Below, in pieces: positions 53,023 through 62,882 of a stretch of 64,000 nt of DNA. Source of the stretch: CAVXFS01 sp963761115 (GTDB lineage Bacteria > Pseudomonadota > Gammaproteobacteria > Burkholderiales > Gallionellaceae). The first letter of the stretch is position 1; each line of letters opens with the position of its first letter. The translations under genes and the position numbers were made by a program. The notes under the pieces were generated by a model. That model worked only from the letters and a program-made list of their open reading frames with translations. It searched no databases and was not told where the DNA came from. The DNA is taken from NCBI GenBank assembly GCA_963761115.1, contig CAVXFS010000005.1, forward strand, positions 806,001 through 870,000. Direction: 5' to 3'.

Positions 53023-55644
53023 ATGAAAGTGATCTCCACACAATTTCTGAATGGGCCGAATGTCATCCATCGGCATTCCATGCTGATGCTTGTTTGCGAC
53101 CTGGAGGAACTGGCTCGACCTGCCGGATTCGCACTCCACCCTTGCAACGGAAAGCTGTCGGGGCAGGAAGCCGTGACTTTGCGCATCCTGCAGGATTTCT
53201 GGCTGGAGGCGACACAGGCCCACAGCACGTTCGCAGATGCATTGCTGCATGTCGCCTTGGCGCTGCAGCAAAACCTGAATGTCAGATCCCGCGGTTACGG
53301 GGTTGTTCTCGACACCTCCGGCAGTGTGGTGCGGATAGCGATGCAGTGCGAGATTCCTGCCGTAGGTGTTGCCGCCTGGGAAATGGCCGCGAGCAGCGCA
53401 GCGCTTTGCTTTGGGGTCGATCTTGATCCTGAGCTACCTGCCGGGCTGTGCCGGGACGTCGCCAGTCGCTATGCAAATTTCCTCAATCATGCGCACGCGA
53501 TGAGTTTTGACCAGCTGACCATTGCACTGCTGCGTGCTGCCGATCAGCGCGACATTCCATGGTTTCGCATCGCTTATCCGCAGCGCTATGTGCAGCTTGG
53601 CCAGGGAAAGTTCGGGCGTCGCCTGATTGAAACCATGATTGATACCACCAGCTATTTTGCGGTCAAGCTCTCGGGGAACAAGGTCTCAACCCATCAACTG
53701 CTCCAGCGCCTTGCATTTCCCCAGCCCGTGCAACGACTTGTCAACAATGCCGAGCAGGCGGTGCATGCTGCAGCTGCAATTGGTTATCCGGTTGTGGTCA
53801 AGCCTGGCCATGGCGGTAAAGGGCGGGGCGTGAGTGTCGGCCTTGCGACACCGGAGCAGGTTCGGCAGGCTTATCTTGTTGCCTCACAGGATATGAATTA
53901 CGTCGTGATTGAATCGCTCGTTGCGGGAGACGACTACCGGCTGTTGGTTGTCGGCGGGAAATTGATAGCGGGTGCACGCCGGCTGCCCGCATTTGTCGTC
54001 GGCGACGGCAGCTCGACCATTGCCGAACTGATCGATGAACTTAACCGCGATCCCCGGCGCGGCATTCATTTCCAGAAGGTGATGGAAATCGTCGAGATCG
54101 ATCAGGAAACAACGGAAGTGCTTGCCCGGCAGGGATTGACAGCATCCTCTGTCCTGCGGCAACGCCAGCGCGTCCAGGTACGCAGGACGGCGAATATTGC
54201 GCGCGGCGGGACTGCGGAAGATGTAACCGACATCATGCATCCCGACAATGTTGTATTGGCGGAGGATGCTGCTCGGGTCATGGGTCTGGATGTGGCGGGC
54301 ATAGACTATCTGACGGAAGATATCCGTCGCTCCTGGCGTGATGTCGGGGGCGGCATCATTGAAGTCAATGGAAATCCGGGTTTGCGACCGCACTGGATAG
54401 ACAACCAGACGCAACGGGACGTGGTCGGCCCGATCCTCGATCTCCTGTTGCCCCGGTTGACTCCGGTGCGCATCCCGACAGTTGCCGTCACCGGCAGCAT
54501 CGGCAAGACCACCACATGCCGGATGGTGGCCCATATAGTAGCAGCCACGGGGAGGCGGGTTGGGCTATCGGTTACGCAGGGAGTCTGGATCGGTAGCCGC
54601 CAACTGCGTGCGGGCGATTTCTCTGGAGGAATTACCGCCAGCAATCTGATGCTGCACCCGGATGTCGAGGCCGGTGTTTTCGAAATGGCTCGCGGTGGGC
54701 TGATCCGGAACGGCATGGGTGTAGATCGGTTCGATGTCGGGGCAGTGCTCAATGTACTGGATAACCATCTGGGATTGGACGGCATTCACACGCGTGAGGA
54801 ATTGGCGCGGGTGAAGCGCATCATTGCCGAGAATTCGGGTGAGCTTGTGGTGCTCAACGCGGATGACCCGTTGTGTCTGGCCATGCGTGAGCATGTCCGC
54901 AGCCGCCGGCTGTGCCTGTTCAGCATGGAGCACAACCATCCGGAGTTGGTAACTCACCGCACATCCGGGGGTTGCACGGTGAGCCTTGTCGGGCAGGGGC
55001 CGCAGGCACGTATCGTTCTGGATGAAGGCGAAGCGGTGCTTGGCGAGATGGACATCCGCGACATTCCCGCTACCCTTGGCGGTGTAGCCATGGGGAAGGC
55101 GATCAATGCCGCTTTTGCGATTGCCCTTGTAAACGGACTCGGCATTTCTTTTGCGGCAACTGCGTCTGCATTGGGCAGTTTTGCTTCCACGGCGGAGACG
55201 AACCCCGGGCGACTGAATCTGTTCAGGGGTCTGCCCTACACCATCCTGCTTGACTCGCTGGATGGTCCGCAGGCCGGCGCAGAACTGGTCGAGGTTGTGC
55301 AGACCCTGCCCGTTTCCGGCAGGCGACTGTTGCTGCTGGATGCCGTGGGAAATCGCCCCGACGATTTCATCATCGAAACTGCGGCAGCCTTTGCCGGAAG
55401 ATTTGATCGTTACATTTGCTCGAACCTGACTGACCTGCGCGGTCGCGCGGCGAACCAGGTTCCTGGATTGTTACGTGCGGGCCTGATGCGAAACGGAGTG
55501 CCCGCCGAAAAGATTTTCAGCATCGAGGATATTGGTCATGCGCTGGATGACGCCATGGCTGCTTGCGGCAAGGATGACCTGCTGGTCATTGCAGTGCATT
55601 CAACGGAACTGGCGCTGCAGCGGATTATGGCGCGCCAGGCTTGA
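53023..55644 (+). CDS. cphA: cyanophycin synthetase-like protein (ATP-grasp plus Mur ligase)
   Basis: 873 residues with the three CphA parts: N-terminal domain, ATP-grasp (about 220-480; YPVVVKPGHGGKGRGVSVGL, DYRLLVVGGKLIAGARR, IIEVNGNPGLRPHW) and Mur ligase (from about 490). The Mur P-loop is AVTGSIGKTTTCRM, where canonical CphA has a TGTNGKTTT-type loop, and the catalytic block is VFEMARGGLIRNGMG with DNHLGLDGI. Cyanophycin synthetase makes multi-L-arginyl-poly-Asp as a nitrogen store. No cyanophycinase is nearby, so the product may be another poly-amino acid. The frame is intact. Confidence 0.82.
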   Translation: MKVISTQFLNGPNVIHRHSMLMLVCDLEELARPAGFALHPCNGKLSGQEAVTLRILQDFWLEATQAHSTFADALLHVALALQQNLNVRSRGYGVVLDTSGSVVRIAMQCEIPAVGVAAWEMAASSAALCFGVDLDPELPAGLCRDVASRYANFLNHAHAMSFDQLTIALLRAADQRDIPWFRIAYPQRYVQLGQGKFGRRLIETMIDTTSYFAVKLSGNKVSTHQLLQRLAFPQPVQRLVNNAEQAVHAAAAIGYPVVVKPGHGGKGRGVSVGLATPEQVRQAYLVASQDMNYVVIESLVAGDDYRLLVVGGKLIAGARRLPAFVVGDGSSTIAELIDELNRDPRRGIHFQKVMEIVEIDQETTEVLARQGLTASSVLRQRQRVQVRRTANIARGGTAEDVTDIMHPDNVVLAEDAARVMGLDVAGIDYLTEDIRRSWRDVGGGIIEVNGNPGLRPHWIDNQTQRDVVGPILDLLLPRLTPVRIPTVAVTGSIGKTTTCRMVAHIVAATGRRVGLSVTQGVWIGSRQLRAGDFSGGITASNLMLHPDVEAGVFEMARGGLIRNGMGVDRFDVGAVLNVLDNHLGLDGIHTREELARVKRIIAENSGELVVLNADDPLCLAMREHVRSRRLCLFSMEHNHPELVTHRTSGGCTVSLVGQGPQARIVLDEGEAVLGEMDIRDIPATLGGVAMGKAINAAFAIALVNGLGISFAATASALGSFASTAETNPGRLNLFRGLPYTILLDSLDGPQAGAELVEVVQTLPVSGRRLLLLDAVGNRPDDFIIETAAAFAGRFDRYICSNLTDLRGRAANQVPGLLRAGLMRNGVPAEKIFSIEDIGHALDDAMAACGKDDLLVIAVHSTELALQRIMARQA

Positions 55645-55687
55645 ATGCTCGCCTTGCGAAGGGCGACGGCTGAACAGATCCGAGTGG

Positions 55688-56089
55688 CTACTTCTTTCTT
55701 GAATCTGTTTCCGATTTCAAGCTTCGGAAAACCGGTCCCCAGATCGGATGTCCGGCTTCTGCCGGTCCCAGGGTAAAGCCAGGATCGAGTTCCAGCACTT
55801 TTCTGAATTCGCTGCGGCACAGGTTTTCGCGGGTGGTAGTGCAGGCAATGAAAGCCAGATATTTATGTGCCGAGATTTGGCTGGCCCTGGAATCCAGATG
55901 CAGTGCCAGCGCATTGTTGAAGTAACTTTCCGCAAGCGGATAGTTAGCCGCATCGTAAGCACTGATACCCTTGACCAAAGCCGTTTCACCCGGTGCCATA
56001 CCCTTATCTGCTGCGCCGTGGTGAAAGTTTGCGCAACCTGCTAGGATAAGCATTGCGCAGAGCAATGAGGCCAAATATAAATTATGCAT
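55688..56089 (-). CDS. TssQ-like T6SS-associated lipoprotein
   Basis: 133 residues: signal sequence with lipobox ILAGC (Cys near residue 18), then a TPR-like helical domain (YPLAESYFNNALALHL, then HKYLAFIACTTTRENLCRSE) and the family tail AEAGHPIWGPVFRSLK. This matches lipoproteins described as TssQ in betaproteobacterial type VI secretion loci. AGGAGGAGCC sets the start at 56089. No other type VI gene is in the window. It follows the cyclase gene by 17 bases, so the two form an operon. Confidence 0.8.
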   Translation of the reverse strand: MHNLYLASLLCAMLILAGCANFHHGAADKGMAPGETALVKGISAYDAANYPLAESYFNNALALHLDSRASQISAHKYLAFIACTTTRENLCRSEFRKVLELDPGFTLGPAEAGHPIWGPVFRSLKSETDSRKK

Positions 56090-56106
56090 GGCTCCTCCTG
56101 TTAACT

Positions 56107-57216
56107 TCACTTGAATTTGTATTTCAGGTAAACCGTCTGGTTTGCGTGGACTTCGATAGTCTTGATGTATGGCCGGAAAGTGCCATTGGCGATTTTAACA
56201 ATATATCTTCCAGGCTCAACCTTGAGCCGGGACATCGGTGGCGAAATCCCCCGCTTTTTGCCATCAATATAAATTTCACCCCACGGGGAAACTGCAAAAA
56301 CAAGCATTGAAACGACTGGCTTCTTGTCCGCGGGCGCATTCCCATCTTTGCTTGCGAGCATATTCTGCGCGGTGTCATTACCTGGCTCGGGTGTCTCGGC
56401 CGTGGAAATTGGCGCTGCTTCGAGAGGCGGCGAAGATTGGTCTTTGTGGCCAAAGAAGGATTTCAGCGTTAGGCCAAATACCAGCGCAATTGCTACTGCA
56501 GCAATTCCGACTTTAACCGGTGAAGAAGAAATATTTTTGGTCGCGACAATGATTTTTGGCTTAGCCTTCCCGGATCCGCCAGCAGTGGGTATCTGCTCGA
56601 TTTTTGGATTACTTTTATGCGAGGCAATTTCCTTTTTCTCGCTTGATGGCATGCTGGCTGAACCAGGTCGGGAAACTTCGTATATCTCGTGTTCCCGGAT
56701 ATGTTTGTCCCGCGTGATACCCAAATAATGAAACAGATTGGAATATTCCTCGGAAAGACGGGAAACCATCTCGAAATAGGAACGGGAGACAAGTATCTTG
56801 CCCGGATCGGCAAAGCTCATTACGCGTTGGGCGACATTGATGCCGTCGCCGATTACATTGAGCCGGTTATTGATGTCCTTGATCGTTCTGACCGGGCCAA
56901 GATTGATGCCCATACGCAGATTCAGGGGGAAGCCTTTCTCCGCGCTCTCAGCCTGCAAGTCTCTCAGGTGAATAGCCACGAACAGGGCATCCTCCGGGTC
57001 GCCCAGGAAGCACAGGGCAACGCCGTCCCCCGAATCCACCATGATGCGTTCGCTTTCCGCAATATCCTTGATCGCTTGCGCAATCAACTCCCCCATCCGT
57101 TCTTTAAGCTCCATCTGCTTCGACACGGATTGGGATGAATACTGGACAATATCCAGGAACACTACGCTACAGATTAATGTTCTGTTTGCTTTCTCGCTTT
57201 GATTCTTTTCAAGCAT
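56107..57216 (-). CDS. class III adenylate/guanylate cyclase with PEGA domain
   Basis: 369 residues. The N-terminal catalytic domain (about 1-180) has the metal Asp strand SVVFLDIVQYSS, VDSGDGVALCFLGDPEDA, and the Asn/Arg helix NVIGDGINVAQRVMSFA. A linker leads to one helix (VGIAAVAIALVFGLTL), a flexible segment, then a C-terminal PEGA domain (PWGEIYIDGKKRGISPP, LKVEPGRYIVKIANGTF). The cyclase is cytoplasmic and PEGA periplasmic. It should make cAMP or cGMP; substrate specificity is not clear. In an operon with the TssQ-like lipoprotein. Start uncertain (ATG 57216 or GTG 57225). Confidence 0.85.
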   Translation of the reverse strand: MLEKNQSEKANRTLICSVVFLDIVQYSSQSVSKQMELKERMGELIAQAIKDIAESERIMVDSGDGVALCFLGDPEDALFVAIHLRDLQAESAEKGFPLNLRMGINLGPVRTIKDINNRLNVIGDGINVAQRVMSFADPGKILVSRSYFEMVSRLSEEYSNLFHYLGITRDKHIREHEIYEVSRPGSASMPSSEKKEIASHKSNPKIEQIPTAGGSGKAKPKIIVATKNISSSPVKVGIAAVAIALVFGLTLKSFFGHKDQSSPPLEAAPISTAETPEPGNDTAQNMLASKDGNAPADKKPVVSMLVFAVSPWGEIYIDGKKRGISPPMSRLKVEPGRYIVKIANGTFRPYIKTIEVHANQTVYLKYKFK

Positions 57217-57225
57217 TCCGGCCAC

Positions 57226-57632
57226 TTAATGAAAGATAATTGTTAACAAGAAACAGCGCGTTCATTATAGCTTTGATTCAACAATGGATGCGACTGAACC
57301 ACAGTTTAGGCTTGTATGGCGTTTTAATCTATGGGTCGTGGGAAAGAAAATTCGAGCAAGAGAATCTTCGCTGGTCAAAATACAATATGTATACATATAT
57401 ATCAAACTTCTGGATATCAGTACAGAACCAAGCTTGATGAGGGGATTCAGATTGCCTGAAGATGGTTACCCTGGACCTGACTCAACCAGTCAACGAGAAG
57501 TCATGCAAGCTGGGCTGTTGGCAATTTCACCTGGCTCGACAAATTGGTCCGGGCATTACATGGCAACGGTGTGTTTTGTCGGATTACGGCGCGAACAGCC
57601 GCTCCCGACCCAGCCTGCATGACCATGTGGCT
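57226..57632. other. gap without a supported gene
   Basis: A 112-residue plus-strand frame (57284-57622) has no ribosome binding site, no recognisable domain and unusual composition, so I do not call it. The region separates the cyclase start from the uvrA end and contains an AT-rich stretch (about 57370-57420). Confidence 0.5.
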
Positions 57633-60487
57633 TCAGCCCGATCGACGTTTTGCGGCCAGCTGATGCTCAGGGAGAAGTACTTTTTTCAGGTACTCGCCGG
57701 TCACGCTGTCAGGGTTGTTCACGATGTCGGTGGGCGTGCCTTGCGCGATGATGTGGCCGCCGCCTTCGCCGCCTTCAGGGCCCAGGTCGATGATCCAGTC
57801 GGCGGTCTTGATCACGTCGAGATTGTGTTCGATCACCACCAGCGTATTGCCCTGGTCGCGCAATTTGTGGATCACCTTGAGCAGCATGGCGATGTCGTGG
57901 AAGTGCAGGCCGGTGGTGGGTTCGTCGAGGATGTACAGCGTGCGCCCGGTGTCGCGCTTGGACAGTTCCAGGGACAGTTTCACGCGCTGCGCTTCGCCGC
58001 CGGACAGCGTGGTGGCGCTTTGCCCCAGCGTGATGTAGCCGAGGCCCACATCGAGCAGCGTCTGCAGCTTGCGCGCGATCGATGGCACCGGCTTGAAGAA
58101 TTCGTGCGCCTTCTCCACCGTCATCTCCAGCACCTGATAGACGTTCTTGCCCTTGTATTGCACCTCCAGCGTCTCGCGGTTGTAGCGCTGGCCGTGGCAG
58201 ACGTCGCATGGCACATAGACATCCGGCAAAAAGTGCATCTCGACCTTGATCACGCCGTCGCCCTGGCACGATTCGCAGCGCCCGCCCTTGACGTTGAACG
58301 AGAAGCGCCCCGGCCCGTAGCCGCGTTCGCGCGACTGCGGCACGCTGGCGAACAGCTCGCGGATCGGCGTGAACAGGCCGGTGTAGGTGGCGGGATTGGA
58401 ACGCGGCGTGCGCCCGATCGGCGACTGGTCGACGCTGATCACCTTGTCGAAAAACTCCAGCCCGCTGATCTCGGCGAACGGCGCCGGTTCGGTGTTGCTG
58501 CCGTACAGGTGCTGCGCGACGGCGGGGTACAGCGTGTCGTTGATCAGCGTGGACTTGCCGGAGCCGGACACGCCGGTACACACAGATCAGCAGGCCGACC
58601 GGCAGATCCAGCGTGACCTGTTTCAGGTTGTTGCCGCTGGCGCCCAGGATCTGCAGCATGCGTTCCGGGTCGGGCGCGCGATATTTTTTCGGTGCAGGGA
58701 TGCTGCGCCGTCCGGTCAGGTAATCGCCGGTGAGCGATTGCTGGCACTTGCAGACTTCTTCCGGCGTGCCTTGCGCGATCACCTCGCCGCCGTGTTCGCC
58801 GGCGCCCGGTCCCATGTCCACCACATAATCGGCGGCGCGGATGGCATCCTCGTCATGTTCCACCACGATCACGCTGTTGCCCATGTCGCGCAGGCGTTTC
58901 AGCGTGTCCAGCAGGCGGTCGTTGTCGCGCTGGTGCAGGCCGATCGAAGGTTCGTCCAGCACGTACATCACGCCGGTGAGGCCGGAGCCGATCTGCGAAG
59001 CCAGGCGGATGCGCTGCGACTCGCCGCCGGACAGGGTTTCGGCCGAGCGATCCAGCGACAGGTATTCCAGCCCGACGTTGTTGAGGAAAGTGAGGCGATT
59101 GGCGATCTCCTGCACGATGCTTTCCGCGATCGCCTGCTTGTGTCCGGTCAGTTGCACCTGCTGGAAAAAAGCCAGCGTCTGCTTCAGCGGCATGGCGCTT
59201 AACTCGTAGATGGCCTGGTCTGCGATGCGCACATGGCGCGCTTCCTCGCGCAGGCGCGTGCCTTTGCATTCCGGGCACAGGCAGGTGTTCAGGTACTTCG
59301 CCAGTTCCTCGCGCACGGTCGGCGAATCCGATTCGCGGTAGCGCCGTTCCAGATTGTTGACGATGCCCTCGAACGCATGTTCGCGCAGCGTAGGCTTGCC
59401 GCGTTCGTTCAGATAGCGGAACGGGATCGCTTCCTTGCCGCTGCCGTACAGCAGCACCTGCTGGATGTTTTCTGGTCAGGCTCTCGAACGGACGCTCGAG
59501 GTCGAAATCGTAATGTTTGGCCAGACCGTCCAGCATCTGGAAGTAGAACTGGTTGCGCCGGTCCCAGCCCTTGATCGCGCCGCCGCTCAGCGATAGCGTG
59601 GGGAAGGCGACGATGCGCTTGGGGTCGAAGAAGCTGATGCTGCCGAGGCCGTCGCACTTGGGGCAGGCGCCCATCGGGTTGTTGAAGGAGAACAGGCGCG
59701 GCTCCAGTTCGGGCAGCGAATAATTGCAGATCGGGCAGGCGAACTTGGCCGAGAACAGGTGCTCCTTGCCGGAGTCCATCTCCACTGCCAGCGCGCGCCC
59801 GTCGGCATGGCGCAACGCAGTCTCGAACGACTCGGCCAGGCGCTGCTTGGAATCCGCATTGACCTTGAGGCGGTCCACCACGATCTCGACGGTGTGCTTC
59901 TTGTTCTTCTGCAGCGCCGGCAGCTGGTCCATTTCATACACCTTGCCGTTCACGCGCAATCGCACGAAACCCTGCGCGCGCAATTCGTCGAACAGGTCGA
60001 GCTGTTCGCCCTTGCGCTCCACCACCAGCGGCGACAGGATCATCACGCGCGTGTCCTGCGGCAGCTGCAGCACATGGTCCACCATCTGTCCGATGCTCTG
60101 CGCCCGCAACACGATATCGTGCTGCGGGCAATACGGGTCGCCGGCGCGCGCAAACAGCAGGCGCAGGTAATCGTGGATCTCGGTGACGGTGCCGACGGTG
60201 GAGCGCGGATTGTGCGAGGTGGCTTTCTGTTCGATGGCAATGGCCGGCGACAAACCCTCGATCAGGTCCACATCCGGCTTTTCCATCAACTGCAGGAATT
60301 GCCGCGCGTATGCGGATAGCGATTCCACATAGCGTCGCTGGCCTTCGGCATACAGCGTATCGAAAGCGAGCGACGACTTGCCGGAGCCAGACAGACCCGT
60401 GATCACCACCAGCTTGTTGCGCGGCAGGTCAAGGTTGATGTTCTTCAGGTTGTGAGTGCGTGCGCCGCGTATGCGTATCTGTTCCAT
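57633..60487 (-). CDS. uvrA: excinuclease ABC subunit UvrA, two one-base frameshifts
   Basis: UvrA is the damage-sensing ATPase of nucleotide excision repair. The N-terminal Walker A is TGLSGSGKSSLAFDTLY, zinc knuckles are CPICNYSLPEL...CPKC and CPECKGTR, signatures are LSGGESQRIRLASQIG and LSGGEAQRVKLSLELS, and the second Walker A is GVSGSGKSTLIND. The frame breaks at 59473 (an extra base in CTGACCAGAAAACATC; without it SLTENIQQVLLYGSG) and at 58578 (an extra base in GTGTACCGGC; without it LICVTGVSGSGK). Corrected length is 950 residues, normal for UvrA. All three segments are highly conserved, so data error is likely. Confidence 0.95.
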
Positions 60488-60600
60488 GCAAACCGTGTGT
60501 AGTGAAACCGACCTGACAATATACGCGAATTCTTGTGGTTTCCCAACCTTCCTTCCCAGTTAAAGGGCGAAGCAGCGAAACCCGTTTGCCCGGGGGTGAT

Positions 60601-61467
60601 TCAATAAGTCACGCCCAGCACGTTAAGCGCAGTTTCCATCCCCTGTGCGCCATCCCTTATTCGCAACAATGCATAATCATATTTTCCCTGCTGCGCATCA
60701 GCAGCAGCCTGCAGTCGATTTTGTTTAGCCCCGTTGATATAAGCCTGGGCTTTATCGATTTCGTCCTGCGATGAATGCATCTGCTCGATCGCCAGGGGAA
60801 TCGCATCTTCCAGGCTGCGGTAACGCACGAGTTCGTAGGCATACTCCTCGGCCGGGGAGGAGAAGATCATTTCGTAGGAGATGGTCTTGTCGCCATGCAA
60901 TCTATTCAAGGCAGCTGATACTTCATCCATGGCGGTTACCAGTATCTCGTTCGCCTCGTCGTATTTTCCGGCGTCGGCCAGGGCATTGGCCTTGCCTTTC
61001 ATCTGCTGGATCCTGTCGGTGTCCAGGGCAGATGAGTCATGTGTGCCTGCTTCCTTGACGGCGGCCTGCCATGAAGCCTGCAGGGTTTCGATGCCCTGCA
61101 ACAGTTTTTCATGCCGGGCCTTGGCCATTTGTGTGATCGATTCCGACGGGACCAGTTGCGCCGCCTTTGACATCAAATTCATCGCTTCATCCGACCTGGC
61201 GCTGGCTTCGTCAAGGTTGCCGGAGGAGAGCGCGCGTTGGGCTGCGCTCATTTTGTCTTGTGCGGCCTGGTATATTGCGCGAGCTTCGGCATGTTCGCTT
61301 GCCTCGATGCGCTTGGCGGCGGCTGAAGAACCGATGAAAGTGGACGCATAGCCGAGTTTTTGCCGGATTTCATCATCCGCTGCCGTTACACCGAATGCCG
61401 AAACGGCGCTCCCGAGAAACATCGTTAGCAGTACATTGGTAAAGTAATTCCGATATCGCATCAGCAT
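60601..61467 (-). CDS. exported alpha-helical protein of unknown function
   Basis: 288 residues: N-terminal signal or anchor (NVLLTMFLGSAVSAFGVTAA), then an almost entirely helical, Ala/Glu/Gln-rich body (AKRIEASEHAEARAIYQAAQ, NLDEASARSDEAMNLMSKAA) resembling periplasmic helical-repeat proteins (DUF4398-like). No catalytic residue pattern. It is separate from uvrA by 113 bases on the same strand. The start at 61467 is chosen over a non-ATG codon at 61473. Confidence 0.65.
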   Translation of the reverse strand: MLMRYRNYFTNVLLTMFLGSAVSAFGVTAADDEIRQKLGYASTFIGSSAAAKRIEASEHAEARAIYQAAQDKMSAAQRALSSGNLDEASARSDEAMNLMSKAAQLVPSESITQMAKARHEKLLQGIETLQASWQAAVKEAGTHDSSALDTDRIQQMKGKANALADAGKYDEANEILVTAMDEVSAALNRLHGDKTISYEMIFSSPAEEYAYELVRYRSLEDAIPLAIEQMHSSQDEIDKAQAYINGAKQNRLQAAADAQQGKYDYALLRIRDGAQGMETALNVLGVTY

Positions 61468-61589
61468 GTTCAAGACTCCAGATAATTCGTGCCAGGTTCG
61501 AGTGTGGAATGGGCGCGGGGTTCCCGATTAAAACTGCGCCAGATTAATGCGGGGTTAATAAACCCGTGGTACTTCACGCTACGCTGGAA

Positions 61590-62111
61590 TCAAAGCCCGG
61601 CCAGCCACAGCCTCAATCCCAGCCCGATGCCGGTGGTGTATCCCACTTCGATGAAGCGTATCCTGCCATCCGGCGCGATGATGAAGCTGGCCGGTACGGC
61701 ATGCACGCCCCATGCGCGGGAAAGGCTGCCATCCGGATCATTCACCACCGGAAAGTCGATTCCCTGTTCCTGCATGTGGCGGGCGACTGCTTCCGGCTGG
61801 CCGCTCTGCATCGCGACGGTGATCACGTTGGCATCGTCGTGCGCAATGCTGTCGATGGAACCCTGCTCGATGCGGCAGACCGAGCACCAGGTCGCCCAGA
61901 AGTGCACCAGCACGGGCTTGTCGTGGTGTGCCGGCAACGTGAAGGGTTGGCCTGCGAGCGTGAGACCCTGCAATGCGGGTGCTGGGCCGCTGACCATATC
62001 GCGTTGCTGCCAGGTGCGTATGCCCGCAACGAGTATCACCGCCAGCAGTACGTTGAGGGCGATGCGGCGCCATTTTCCGGCGCGGGACTTGCTGGTGTTT
62101 GCGTTCGTCAT
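61590..62111 (-). CDS. TlpA/ScsD-like thioredoxin-fold protein
   Basis: 173 residues: N-terminal anchor (ALNVLLAVILVAGI) and a periplasmic thioredoxin domain with active site FWATWCSVCRIEQ (C-x-x-C) and cis-Pro in HAVPASFIIAPDG. This matches TlpA/ResA/ScsD disulphide reductases involved in cytochrome c maturation or metal tolerance. Protein begins at 62111 (MTNANTSKSRAGK). No partner DsbD gene in view. Confidence 0.9.
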   Translation of the reverse strand: MTNANTSKSRAGKWRRIALNVLLAVILVAGIRTWQQRDMVSGPAPALQGLTLAGQPFTLPAHHDKPVLVHFWATWCSVCRIEQGSIDSIAHDDANVITVAMQSGQPEAVARHMQEQGIDFPVVNDPDGSLSRAWGVHAVPASFIIAPDGRIRFIEVGYTTGIGLGLRLWLAGL

Positions 62112-62201
62112 GTCGTTGATTGGATGGCCAGGCGGTGATTCCGTTCCATGCTGGCAGATCCCGGTGCCGGTATGCCGGGATCGACTCGATTTTGAGGGGC
62201 C

Positions 62202-62726
62202 ATGTCGTTGATGGCAGAATACGCCACCAGACACCTTTCCGTTTCGATGATGCCCCATAGTCACGCGCCGGCCCGCTCCGGTCAACATGAGTTCCTGCTG
62301 CAGCATGTCGCCTTGCTGCGTGCCAGTTACCTGCACTGGACAGGAAAACACCTGATCGATGAAGGACTGGATGCGAGTGCGGCAGTCGATGCCTTGCACA
62401 TCGCCCCGTTTGCGCTGGTTTCGCACAATACCGAAGTCGACCCGCTATTCAACTATGGCAATCGCCGCGCGCTGGAATTGTTCGAGATGGACTGGGACAG
62501 TTTTACCAGGCTGCCTTCGCGTCTTTCGGCACCGGCCGCCAACCAGGGAAAGCGTGGCAAAGCCCTCAACGAAGTCAGCCGGCGCGGATTCGTCGAGGGT
62601 TATTCCGGCCTGCGTATAGCCAGTTCGGGGCGGCGATTCTGGATACGCGACACCACCATCTGGAACCTGGTCGATGTCGACGGCAGATACTGCGGACAAG
62701 CTGCGTTGATCGGAGAGGCAGCGTAG
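62202..62726 (+). CDS. MEKHLA domain protein
   Basis: About 174 residues. The C-terminal part is a MEKHLA domain, a PAS-like fold: PFALVSHNTEVDPLFNYGNR, LELFEMDWDSFTRLPSRLSA and GFVEGYSGLRIASSGRRFWI. It often occurs in plant homeodomain proteins and as solo bacterial proteins; ligand unknown. The start is unclear: 62202, 62214 and 62247 are possible and none has a strong ribosome binding site. Divergent from the TlpA-like gene. Confidence 0.82.
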   Translation: MSLMAEYATRHLSVSMMPHSHAPARSGQHEFLLQHVALLRASYLHWTGKHLIDEGLDASAAVDALHIAPFALVSHNTEVDPLFNYGNRRALELFEMDWDSFTRLPSRLSAPAANQGKRGKALNEVSRRGFVEGYSGLRIASSGRRFWIRDTTIWNLVDVDGRYCGQAALIGEAA

Positions 62727-62882
62727 TCGTAAAGTGACGAGACCCCGGCGGTGATAAAGCGACGGGCGGAAAACATTTATCATGGCGGTCTGTTACGCCA
62801 GACCTGATAGTTATCAATCAAGTGTGCCGAGGCCACGCTCGCATGCTTGAACCCATAATACGTGGCGCACAAGGAGAAGATC

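Noticed and set aside
52690..53271. 193-residue minus-strand frame before the cyanophycin-synthetase-like gene
   Set aside because: No ribosome binding site, it overlaps the N-terminal coding part of that gene, and no motif is recognised.
57462..58616. 384-residue plus-strand open frame opposite uvrA
   Set aside because: Antisense to conserved UvrA sequence, His/Val/Leu-rich without motifs.
60488..60600. SOS (LexA) box upstream of uvrA
   Set aside because: No CTGT-N8-ACAG pattern was found in this stretch.
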